Source: Bacteroidales bacterium
GTDB lineage: Bacteria > Bacteroidota > Bacteroidia > Bacteroidales > UBA932
Direction: 5' to 3'
DNA length: 40,700 nucleotides
Assembly (NCBI GenBank): GCA_017553405.1
Contig: JAFZME010000007.1
Location: forward strand, 1-40,700
Shown here piece after piece: positions 15,891-25,000 of the stretch. Below the pieces are notes generated by a model. That model worked only from the letters and a program-made list of their open reading frames with translations. It searched no databases and was not told where the DNA came from. The position numbers were made by a program, and so were the translations under genes. How positions within the stretch are numbered: the stretch's first letter is position 1; each line of letters opens with the position of its first letter.

Positions 15891-18800
15891 TTACAGCAGG
15901 TAGGTGCCGGAAACCGAGGCGCCACCGTCCGTTGTGATCATATTGGAGGAAAGCGTGATTGCAGCTCCATCCAATGTGCCCTTTACACCACAGTCGGTGA
16001 TGGTGTTGGTCTTATTGTCAGTGATGCTGACCAACACGGCTGCGGCTGTTTTATCAGTTGCAGTACCTGTTGTCAGAGTCGCCCCGTCAACCTTGCACCC
16101 GGTAATGGTTGAACCGGTTGTTTGTTCGCTTATGGTGTAAACCAGGCCACCGATATTCTTCGCTTTTGCAATCTTGCCTTTGAAGGTGCAGTTGGTCATA
16201 GAGCTGTCGAAAAGTCGTCCGACAATTCCGCCTACTCCATTGACAGATGCATTCATTCCGGACATATTGGCGGAAGATGTGTTGTTTTCGAGTGTGCACA
16301 AGTTGGCATATCCTATCACACCGCCACCTGTCCCTCTGTAAACATACACATTCTGAGTACCTACCGTACAGTCGTGAATGGAGGCAGGGCTGGTGTCCTT
16401 GCCGCTTACCAAACCTATGATACCTCCTGCAAAAGCAGAGTTCTTATTACCTGCCTTATTGCTGTAGTTGGATGAAGTAACCTTACCGGTATTATTGCAA
16501 TTCCCAATCTCTAATCCGGTTAAAGTTCCAAGTCCGGATGCAGCATTGTTGGTATATGTCATATTCGCAAGCAGTCCGACGATGCCACCGGTATACGCAG
16601 GACGGTTGTTCGCAATTTCGCCTGACAGGTCGCATTTGATTTCCGCAGTGTTTTTGCAATTGGTGATTTTTGTATCGTTGCCTTTACTATAGCCGAGAAT
16701 ACCACCTTCGGTGTTACGGGCATATACAATAGCAGAATTTGCCTGGGAAACGGTAACGGTGCCGCTGTTAAGGGTTGCATTGGCGGTTGTGCCCGAAATG
16801 GTGATGGTAGCTTCAGCGCAGCCGACGATACCGCCTAGGTCAACATAAGCGGAAATGGCGGCGCCTGGATTCTGGCAGAGAATCGCTCCGCTGTTAGTGC
16901 AGTCAGTCACTGAACAGGCGGCAGCAGTGTGTCCGATTGTTCCGCCAATATAAATAGGACCATATGAACCGGCTGTATTGTTATTGCACCAGACTTTCCC
17001 GCTGTTGCTGCAACCGGAGACAGTGGTGTTGGCAGTTGTTACATTGCCCATAATACCACCGATGGCGTTTCTTGCCGTAGCTGCAGCAGAAGCATTGTCG
17101 TTGTCGAGTTTAATCTCTGCGTCATTTGTGCAACCTAAAATGTCCATCTGCTTGTCTCCACCTCCCAGGATGCCGCCCATATCGAGAGTGGTTCTATAAT
17201 CGGTGCCGAGAATATTGCTGGTCACAGCGGCGTGGTTGGTACAATCAACAATATCGCCGGATGTATTCGGAAGCCCCATAATACCGCCGATATACATATA
17301 TCTGTTGGTTTGACCAACCTCTGCTTCTGCATTCGACCTAGTTATAGCGCCGCCGGAGTTATTGGAACAATTGCTGACATTGATACCGTCGCCTACAATA
17401 CCTCCAAGATCAACAGTGGTTGCATTGGAAACGGAAGCAATGGCTCCGTTATTCGTGCAGTTATTGACCGGCGCAGCAGAACGGGCAGCGATACCTCCGA
17501 TACGGCAAGGAGAAGTGTCTCCTCTGGCTCCGTTGTTTGATACGCTCAGGGACATATAGTTGTGACAGCCTTTTATCTCAGAATTAGTGGCTGAGGCGAT
17601 CCATCCGACAATACCGCCGACTGCGTCAACGAAAGTACCGCGTACATCTATGGCTTTCGAGGCCCCGTTGATACCGGCGGTACAATCTGAAATGACAGCA
17701 TTTTCGGCACGACCCAAAATACCTCCGACATAAATATATTTTCCTGCCGCTATGATGCCACCATAAGTTGTTGCATCGGAAATGGTGATATTGCCTGTAA
17801 ATGTGCAATTGCTTATGGTGACTTTTTCGTTCTGATAACCTGCAATGCCTCCAATGTATATGTCATTTGAAATGGTTTGTCCGGTTTGAGAACAGGAAAT
17901 ATTACCGGACATGGAACATCCGTCAATATTTCCCTTGTTATATCCCACCAGACCACCATAATAATGGCTGGCTGTGGCCACGTCCTGAATGTTGTTGATA
18001 ATGACTGAAGCGTTGCTGATGCAGTTTTTAACGGTCCCTTTGTGAAAACCGACAAGGATTCCGTGGTTTGCATCTGCGGCGGGGGAATTGACAGTGAATG
18101 AGCAACTATTGTCCAACGTAACGTTCTCAATAAATGTTGCGCTACGGGTATATTTGAACAACGGAACGTTGGCCGTATAATTGGAGATGGTTTTGCTATT
18201 TCCATTGAAGACTCCAAGGAAATAGTTGTCTGCAGTAGTACCAAAATCACCTTTCTTGGTCCCGATACCGCCGGTGGTGTTGAAATCCGCATTGGCTGTT
18301 CCTTCGCTGAAATCGATGTCGGCCACCAACGTGGCGACAAGGTCCTCTTTATCAGCATATACCCCATTATTATAATTCTGAGCAAAGGCTACCAGTTCGG
18401 CGGCATTATGAATCTCGATGCCGAGTTCGGTGGCGGTGGGGACGAAGGCGAATTCGGGCATGTTGTAGAGCTTGCCGGCCACGGCGGTCCAGGATGCGGT
18501 CTTGCTCTTGGTCATAATGTGGCCGTTCTTGTCCTGGACGATGATGTCGAAGCCGTTGGAATAGGTCCCGGCGGGGACGACGATGTAAAATACGGCGGCC
18601 GTCGAGGTGGAAGTCTCCTGACTCTTGACCACCTTGACCACTTTGTCAGCAGTAGCATCAGATGCGCCCGTGAGGGTTGCGTGTTCGTAGTCAATCGTGA
18701 AAGAACCGCTGACCTGCTCGTTGTTACGCCCCTTGAAGCGGACGGAGACGAGGTTGTCTTCGTCTGAGCCCGGAGCGCTTGCACGGAGGACGGAAATCTT

Positions 18801-19259
18801 TACTATTGCGCAAAGGTGGCTGAGTTCGAGGTCGCTGCCGTCGGCGCTGTAGCCGGCCATAGGGTTCATCCCGTCCGCGAAACTCCCGGCTTTGTATGTT
18901 TGGATGGCAGGGAGCGTTACGTGGGTTGCATCAGCGTAGATGCTCGCCGGGTACACAATATTGTAAGGTGTGTTAAGGATCCCGTTGAAGGTGAACTGCG
19001 CGCTTTGCGCATTTTCGGCCAGGTCGGCCAGTTCATCGGAAGCAGTCCCGTTGACTGCAATCTGATCGCCGTTGGACCAGTACACCTTGCGGGAACCTGA
19101 TTCGGAATCTCCCAGATAGGTCTTGCTTTCAATACCAACCGTAAGAACAGTCTTTACCGGGCTGATTTCTTCAGAAGGATTATCGATCTCCTGCAGTTCC
19201 TTGTTGCAGCCTGCGAGCAATGCCATTGCCGCAAGGGCGAAGATATAGCGTTTTTTCAT
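15891..19259 (-). CDS. Lipoprotein with fimbrillin-like N-terminus and long GLUG-repeat array
   Basis: The 1122-residue surface lipoprotein begins MKKRYIFALAAMALLAGCNK (lipobox LAGC, Cys18). Residues about 25-265 resemble the fimbrillin/Mfa-like fold: RKVYWSNGDQIAVNG, YPASIYADATHVTLPA, and VVPAGTYSNGFDIIVQDKNG. From about 270 on comes an entry block (NTTGGIGTKKG, FLGVFNGNSKTISNY, VTLDNSCSF) and about 18 GLUG-type repeats built on GGI[VAIM]G....., each followed by a C-[TS]-N-[NS]-G turn, expected to form a right-handed beta-helix. No catalytic domain is visible, so a binding or scaffold role is likely. The gene starts one base after a 48-residue ORF whose last codons supply an AGGAGG ribosome-binding site. 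Base composition drops sharply where the repeats begin. It is the last gene of the operon. Confidence 0.9.
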   Translation of the reverse strand: MKKRYIFALAAMALLAGCNKELQEIDNPSEEISPVKTVLTVGIESKTYLGDSESGSRKVYWSNGDQIAVNGTASDELADLAENAQSAQFTFNGILNTPYNIVYPASIYADATHVTLPAIQTYKAGSFADGMNPMAGYSADGSDLELSHLCAIVKISVLRASAPGSDEDNLVSVRFKGRNNEQVSGSFTIDYEHATLTGASDATADKVVKVVKSQETSTSTAAVFYIVVPAGTYSNGFDIIVQDKNGHIMTKSKTASWTAVAGKLYNMPEFAFVPTATELGIEIHNAAELVAFAQNYNNGVYADKEDLVATLVADIDFSEGTANADFNTTGGIGTKKGDFGTTADNYFLGVFNGNSKTISNYTANVPLFKYTRSATFIENVTLDNSCSFTVNSPAADANHGILVGFHKGTVKNCISNASVIINNIQDVATASHYYGGLVGYNKGNIDGCSMSGNISCSQTGQTISNDIYIGGIAGYQNEKVTISNCTFTGNITISDATTYGGIIAAGKYIYVGGILGRAENAVISDCTAGINGASKAIDVRGTFVDAVGGIVGWIASATNSEIKGCHNYMSLSVSNNGARGDTSPCRIGGIAARSAAPVNNCTNNGAIASVSNATTVDLGGIVGDGINVSNCSNNSGGAITRSNAEAEVGQTNRYMYIGGIMGLPNTSGDIVDCTNHAAVTSNILGTDYRTTLDMGGILGGGDKQMDILGCTNDAEIKLDNDNASAAATARNAIGGIMGNVTTANTTVSGCSNSGKVWCNNNTAGSYGPIYIGGTIGHTAAACSVTDCTNSGAILCQNPGAAISAYVDLGGIVGCAEATITISGTTANATLNSGTVTVSQANSAIVYARNTEGGILGYSKGNDTKITNCKNTAEIKCDLSGEIANNRPAYTGGIVGLLANMTYTNNAASGLGTLTGLEIGNCNNTGKVTSSNYSNKAGNKNSAFAGGIIGLVSGKDTSPASIHDCTVGTQNVYVYRGTGGGVIGYANLCTLENNTSSANMSGMNASVNGVGGIVGRLFDSSMTNCTFKGKIAKAKNIGGLVYTISEQTTGSTITGCKVDGATLTTGTATDKTAAAVLVSITDNKTNTITDCGVKGTLDGAAITLSSNMITTDGGASVSGTYLL

Positions 19260-19260
19260 A

Positions 19261-19407
19261 TTACCATTCCTCCTCTTCTTCAACTATAACAGGGATTGTG
19301 TATGAATCCAGGATCCCGTCAAGAGGCGAGATCTCCAGAGGTGTAGAGCAGGGGGGCTCATACACTTCTTTGATTGTTGTTTTGATCAGTTCCATCATAT
19401 AGTGCAT
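19261..19407 (-). CDS. Small ORF (48 aa) ending in EEEEEW, upstream of GLUG lipoprotein
   Basis: I add this ORF from reading the gap. It encodes a 48-residue protein starting MHYMMELIKTTIKEVYEPPC and ending TIPVIVEEEEEW. It aligns without gaps to the 44-residue ORF at 25222-25356 over the last 33 positions (shared Y, P, I, L, S, TIP, E, EEEW). Both stand one base before a fimbrillin-like+GLUG lipoprotein. No signal peptide or membrane segment is present. Its last codons (GAG GAG GAA TGG) also form the Shine-Dalgarno sequence of the next gene, so it may be a coupling leader ORF, a real small protein, or both. The start is 20 nt after the preceding phosphoesterase stop. I recall similar unnamed small proteins near Bacteroidales fimbrillin genes, but do not know a function. 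Confidence 0.6.
   Translation of the reverse strand: MHYMMELIKTTIKEVYEPPCSTPLEISPLDGILDSYTIPVIVEEEEEW
19269..19274 (-). promoter_or_regulatory. Shine-Dalgarno AGGAGG inside small ORF, serving the GLUG lipoprotein
   Basis: On the minus strand AGGAGG lies 9 nt before the lipoprotein ATG at 19259, within the final Glu codons of the small ORF. Strong Shine-Dalgarno sites are unusual in Bacteroidota, where most genes here lack one. Confidence 0.55.
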
Positions 19408-19427
19408 AGTTTTATTCTCAAAAGAAT

Positions 19428-21932
19428 CTACCAGGAAACCGTCCTGGAATAGGTGTTCCCGAAACGGTCGGTAACGCTGACGGTACCGGTGCCGGAGGCC
19501 GGAGCGTCGACACTGAACATTGTCAGGGGCAAGCCGGGGGAGTGCGTTTTGTAGCCGGCTGAGGTGAGTAAAGAAGAATAATTTGCGTTATAGAAGTCGA
19601 TGATTTCCTTATTTGCGATATCGAAGCCGGTCCTGTCCGCTTCCTTGACATCAACGTCTTCGATATGTTCCATTATTACAGGAGAGCCTCCGCTCATTGT
19701 CAGTGTCGGTCTTTGCCACAGGCTGTCCCAGAGGAAAACGTTGACATAAAGCTTGCCGTCGCTATATGCATCCGGCGGGAATACGTGCATCTGATAGCTC
19801 TCGTCCAGGTCGGCGCCTGTGTCCTTCATTTTGGCCACCGCCGGGCTGGTGTCGGTATATACCCAGTCACAATAGGAATAAGCCGGCTGTCCGTGAGAGC
19901 CGTGGAAGCTGCTCATCAGGTACTTGGTGGGATGGAAGCGCCAGGATGCTACGTCGCCGTTCACAACTTCGACTATCGTAAATCCCCTCGGGGTACCGTT
20001 GGATAGATACTCGTTGGTCCACAGCTCTCCTGTCGAGCGTGCGAGGGTGTGGACCTGGATGTTCTTGTTGCGGTGAGAGGAAGGATAGATATAGTTGAAC
20101 GTAGTATGGGAGTGCCCGCCCCAGGCGTGGACTTCGTCGTAAGAATCAAACAAGGTCCCGTAGCCGTAGGCATAGCCCTCGCTTGAGTTGTGCCCGCCGT
20201 GCTTTGAAGTGTTTGTGCGTTCACTGCCGTTGTCGCACTTGAACAGGGGAGAATGAGCGAAGACCATAACGGTTGTGGATGTCGGAATGAAAGTCATATC
20301 GGCTTGCAGCCAGGTCCAAATCTCATCGGTGAGACCGTGGTCGTAAGCGCCGATTTTCCCGTTCCCGCCGTCTTTCATTATCACGTTGTCCAGCACTACG
20401 AAGTGGATGCCTCCGATGTTGAAGGAATAGTTTCTGGGACCGAACAACTCCTCGAATCGCCACGCTCCTTCGTCGTCGGAGGTCTTTGACATATCATAGT
20501 CGTGGTTCCCCATAATATTATAGGTGGGATACCCGAGCGTCCCGAGAGCCGTGGCGTAGGTGCCCATCAGGTCCATATCTTCGTGGACAAGATCTCCAAG
20601 ACAGATGCCATAGACCTGACGGTCTGTAATTGGTGCCGCAGTTTCTTGTAGATCACGATAAAGCGCTTCGCAGCAACGGGTGGAACGGTAGGCGATATTA
20701 TCCAGGCCCAGGGATGTGGCACGTGGCTGCGGGTCGGCAGTAATGAACAGCGTGTAGGTGTTTGGATTGGCAACCGGAGTCAGTACGAAGTCTCCGCAAT
20801 TGTAAATCCCGTCCGACGGGGTTATGCCGGAGAGCAGCTTGTAGAAACGCGGTTTGCCGCCTTCTACTGCTGGTAAATAGCCGGACGGTGTGCTGATCTG
20901 GATGAACTTGACATTCGGGATATCGCTTGTCATATAGAATGACCCGTCGAACATCGTCCTGACGCACTGCAGGCCGTCAGAGACTACGACGCCTTCAATG
21001 CCGTTGCCGGAGTTGTCCACAACGCGGCCCTTGACGTTGAAGCCGTCCGGTTCGAGTACTTCCTCCACAATATCTTCGATCTCAAAGCTCGTGGCGAGAG
21101 CCGAAGGGACGAAGGTGAATGCGGTCATCTTTTTCATACCCCCGGCCGTGAGGGTTACGGATTCATCCTTGACCTTTGTCATCGTGCGGTGCAGGTTGTC
21201 TACCAGCTCTACGTAGAATCCGCCGGAATAGGTCCCCGCGGGGACTACCAGGAATATATCCAAAGGAGCGCTCTCGGAAAGAGGCTGCGACAGGGACATC
21301 GTCAGTGTCTTGTCTGCCGTGGCAGAAGAGCTCGGCGTGAGGGTATGTGCTTGATAATCAATGGTAAAGTCGCCACAAACCTGTTCGCCGTTGTTGCCGC
21401 GGAATCTTACCGCTGCGAGGGAACTCTGGGAAACCGCAGCATCCTTTGATATAATAAGGTGTATAATCGATCCGAGATGGGCCAGGCTGATATCGGCCCC
21501 TGCAGTTGCGGCATATCCGCAAAGGGGAGCCACGTTGTTCGCAAAGGTGCCGGCCGCATATTCCTGCGTGGCAGGCAATGTGATTGTGCCGGAGTTTTTG
21601 TAGAACGATGCAGGATACAGAAGATTGAATGGAGGATTGATGACACCCTGGAAGGTGAAGCTGGCGGATACCGCATCTTCATCCAACCCGGACAGTGCCT
21701 CCGAAGCCACCCCGTTGAGGCTGACCTGGTCGCCGTTGGACCAATAGACCTTCCTCTTCCCGTCGACGGGCTCACCAAGGGACGTCTTGCTTTCAGGCAA
21801 TCCGATGGTAAGGATTGTCTGCCTTTCTTCAAGCTCCTTTTCCCTGTTGCAGCCCACAATCATCGCCACTACGCAGGCAGCCATAAGGAGCTCTATGGAG
21901 GCCAAATCTCTGTATCTCTGCAAATTACGCAT
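19428..21932 (-). CDS. Fimbrillin-like / calcineurin-like phosphoesterase fusion lipoprotein
   Basis: This 834-residue lipoprotein (lipobox IVGC, Cys28) joins three parts. Residues about 35-280 are a fimbrillin-like module close to that of the two neighbouring GLUG lipoproteins (RKVYWSNGDQVSLNG, YPASFYKNSGTITLPA, VVPAGTYSGGFYVELVDN). Residues about 297-390 are a carboxypeptidase-regulatory-like beta-domain (GRVVDNSGNGIEGVVVSDG), as in MetallophosN. From 395 a metallophosphoesterase follows with ADPQPR (399-404), GDLVHED (446-452), GNHDYD (475-480), AHSP (559-562) and GGHSHT (605-610), then a MetallophosC-like tail ending in Trp. It should be an exported, metal-dependent phosphoester or diphosphate hydrolase on the cell surface; the substrate is unknown. 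The N-terminal signal (MRNLQRYRDLASIELL before the hydrophobic stretch) is longer than usual. A 14-bp hairpin lies just upstream. Confidence 0.9.
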   Translation of the reverse strand: MRNLQRYRDLASIELLMAACVVAMIVGCNREKELEERQTILTIGLPESKTSLGEPVDGKRKVYWSNGDQVSLNGVASEALSGLDEDAVSASFTFQGVINPPFNLLYPASFYKNSGTITLPATQEYAAGTFANNVAPLCGYAATAGADISLAHLGSIIHLIISKDAAVSQSSLAAVRFRGNNGEQVCGDFTIDYQAHTLTPSSSATADKTLTMSLSQPLSESAPLDIFLVVPAGTYSGGFYVELVDNLHRTMTKVKDESVTLTAGGMKKMTAFTFVPSALATSFEIEDIVEEVLEPDGFNVKGRVVDNSGNGIEGVVVSDGLQCVRTMFDGSFYMTSDIPNVKFIQISTPSGYLPAVEGGKPRFYKLLSGITPSDGIYNCGDFVLTPVANPNTYTLFITADPQPRATSLGLDNIAYRSTRCCEALYRDLQETAAPITDRQVYGICLGDLVHEDMDLMGTYATALGTLGYPTYNIMGNHDYDMSKTSDDEGAWRFEELFGPRNYSFNIGGIHFVVLDNVIMKDGGNGKIGAYDHGLTDEIWTWLQADMTFIPTSTTVMVFAHSPLFKCDNGSERTNTSKHGGHNSSEGYAYGYGTLFDSYDEVHAWGGHSHTTFNYIYPSSHRNKNIQVHTLARSTGELWTNEYLSNGTPRGFTIVEVVNGDVASWRFHPTKYLMSSFHGSHGQPAYSYCDWVYTDTSPAVAKMKDTGADLDESYQMHVFPPDAYSDGKLYVNVFLWDSLWQRPTLTMSGGSPVIMEHIEDVDVKEADRTGFDIANKEIIDFYNANYSSLLTSAGYKTHSPGLPLTMFSVDAPASGTGTVSVTDRFGNTYSRTVSW

Positions 21933-21950
21933 ATTCTCTATGCTTGAAAA

Positions 21951-21985
21951 GATACAGAGAGAATGTATTTGATTCTCTCTGTATC
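21951..21985 (-). terminator. Perfect 14-bp intergenic hairpin
   Basis: GATACAGAGAGAAT and its exact reverse complement ATTCTCTCTGTATC flank a 7-nt loop (GTATTTG on the plus strand) in the 69-bp gap after the second GLUG lipoprotein. On the transcribed minus strand the stem is followed by TTTTC. It could be a partial terminator, or an RNA-processing or stability element that lowers expression of the last genes. The short U-run makes full termination doubtful. Confidence 0.5.
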
Positions 21986-22001
21986 ATTAAATTATCCTCC
22001 A

Positions 22002-25000
22002 CTACGGGTCGACTACGTTGCCGCCGCCGTCGGTGAAGTTGTCGTCGGAACAGATGCTAATCGTGCCAGTGTGATGGCAATTTTTGATCGTAGTTCCGGC
22101 GACTGAGGATGCGGCAATTTCGCCGATGACGGTTGGCGCCTTGGTCGCGGTGATGTCCTTGCAATAGTTATAGCAGCCGTCAACTGTGCTCCCGGCATCC
22201 AGTTTGGCAACGATTCCTCCCGAGGCATAACCCTGTGTGGCGGCAATCTTGGCGCCTTTGAATTTACAGCCTGTAATGTTCGAGTTTACAGCCCAGCCTA
22301 CAATTCCGCCTGTAATGTGGTTATACATATTGTAATTAGCTTGCACATCAGAAGACGAAATATCAGCGTACTTTGCATATCCGGCCACTCCGCCGCAGGT
22401 GCCGCGACGCGCCCCGACATCACTGCTGTAAGTCCAGTTGCATAACGAGATGGGGATGCGGTCTTCGGCAGTTCCCTGCACAAAGCCTACAATTCCGCCT
22501 TCGGCAAAAATCTTGTCCGCATCATTATCGGTATTGTTGCCGGCATTGAGAAAAACGCTGCCTGTATTTGTGCATTCACTGATAGAGGATTTGCCGGCAA
22601 GAGAGCCAGCGATACCGCCGACGTGCAACGTTTTGTCCGTAGCTGAGTAATTTGACGTGTGGATGAAGCCGGAGTTGGTGCAATTGGATATATCGACATC
22701 ATTGGTTGTGTAAGCCAGGATGCCTCCAACGTGATTGTCCGTATGTAACGCCCCGGTTTTAAGGTTCATATATACTTCACCGGTGGTGCCGCTTCCGTGT
22801 TCATTTACACAGCCGGCGATATCTCCGTCACCAGCCATAACAGCGACTACACCACCAACATAAACTTTGCTGGCGACATAGGCGTCAGAAGCCCAGTTGA
22901 ACAAGACATAGCCGGAATTCTTTGCGTTCTTTACAGACGCCGTCGAGTATCCTACAATGCCGCCGATTTCATATCCGGTAAACTGTTTTTCGAAGTTGCA
23001 GTTGAAATAAACCTGTCCGGTATTGGTTATGTTCTTCGATGCGCCGCCGTCGATGTCTGCGAGGTTGTAAGCGATAACTCCTCCCATACGGGCTTCGCAG
23101 AGAGGTTTATGATTAGTGTCATCGTAGTTGGTCTCCATCGCTGAAATCTGGATATTAGCGGTGTTGTGGACATCGGTTACAGTTGCGCCGGAGGCGTTTT
23201 CACCGATGACACCGGCGATGCTGACAACACGACCGCCTTTTTTAGTGGCACCGGTAACACCTGTCGTCATATGATTGACCTCGGCAGTATTGGTACAAGA
23301 CGAAATGGTTCCGGCATTATAGCCCGCAATACCTCCAAGGTCCTGAATTTTAGGGTTCGAGCGATGTTGAACCTTTGCGTTGTTGGTGCAGTTGCTGACA
23401 GTGCCATTGGCGTTGTTCTTGCCTACAATACCACCGGTGTCCATATAGCGGCTGCCATCTGTGGTCTTTTTAAAGATAGTGTTGAAGATCGTAGCGGCGT
23501 TAGTGCAATTTGAAACCGTGCCTTTATTGAGCTCTCCTACTATACCGCCACAGGCGGAAAAATAAGCTACAGTGGTTTTGTTAACGATATGGCCTATTGA
23601 AGTAGCTCCACTATGGGCAGATTGAACAGTCTCATGATCTGCCGTGGCGCTTGATGAGGAGATTGTTGCTCCGCCATCAAGATAACCAACCAGACCGCCG
23701 ATGATCAGGAAGGGATTCCTTTTGAGAAGCGTACTTTCGGTCGATTCATTTTCAATGCCGATCTGCGCCTCGTTGCTGATGGCACCTTTGAAATAAGAAC
23801 CGGTTATGCTGCCGGTGTTGGAGAAACCGAGCAGACCGCCGATAATGAGTTTGCGGAGGTTGGGATCATCGTCCGGAGCTGTTGCCGTGAAACCGGGAGG
23901 CGTGGAAATGAGGCCGGAATACTCGCAACCGGTCAAATCTCCGCAGTTGGAATACCCTACAAGTCCGCCAAGAGTTGTCATATATTTGACATCGGCCACT
24001 GCGGCAAGCGAGATGTCGGCGGCGCATTTGACGTTGTCAAGCAGGCCTTCGTGGTCGCCAACTACGCTGCCGAACATAGCTTCTCCTGTGTTAGGGTGAG
24101 TAAATGTGAATGAGCAGGTGTTGTCGAGGGTGAGGTCCTTGACGGTGCCGTTGTCCCCGATGGCGACAAAGAGGGGGACGGTGGCCTGGAGACCGCTGAT
24201 GGTGAAACCGTTACCATCGAAGAGACCGTTGAAGTAGTAGTCTTCGGTGCCGTTGACGCCTGTCTTGAGGCCGATACCGCCGGTTTCGTTGAAGGCGGCG
24301 GAGGTGGTGGCGTCGAATTCAATGTTATTGATAACCTTGGCGACGACCGAAGTCCAGGTCTTATTATTATAGTTTGTAGCAAAGTCAATCAAGTTCTGCG
24401 CGGAGGTGATTATGACGTCAATCTGGGTGCCGGTGGGGACGAACTCGATGACGGGCATGGACTTGATTTCACCTGCGGCAAGGGTCTTGGCACCGGTCGT
24501 AGGAATTTCCATGAAATGGCCCTGGACGTCGGTAATCCTGACTTTAAAGTTATAGGTGCCGGCGGGGACGGGGATGAAGACTTCGGTCGCCTGGTCGGAA
24601 AGGTTGAGATTCTTTACGAGCGAGACCATCGAGGCGGTGGGATCCGCAGGGGTGAGGGCGCCGGTCTCGAAATCAATCGAGAAGTCACCGCTAAGTTGTC
24701 CGTCTTCGGAGCTGACGTCGATACGCTTGATTATATCGGTGTCGGGGTTCTCTCCGCTGTAGCGCTTGATGGAAAGCTTGAGTGCAGCGGTGAGAGGGGT
24801 CACCGTGATATTATTGTCGTCGCCGTAGCCGGAGAGGGGCATGATGCCGCTGGCCGAGTAGGTGGCGGGAAGGGTGACGGTAGCGTCATTTTTCCATATA
24901 GTCTCGGGGTAGACGGCTTTGTAGGGGGCAACGATAACCTTGTCGGTGAATGAGAAGGAAGCGCTGCGGGAGTTGGCCTCGAGACCGGCGAGAGCGTCGG

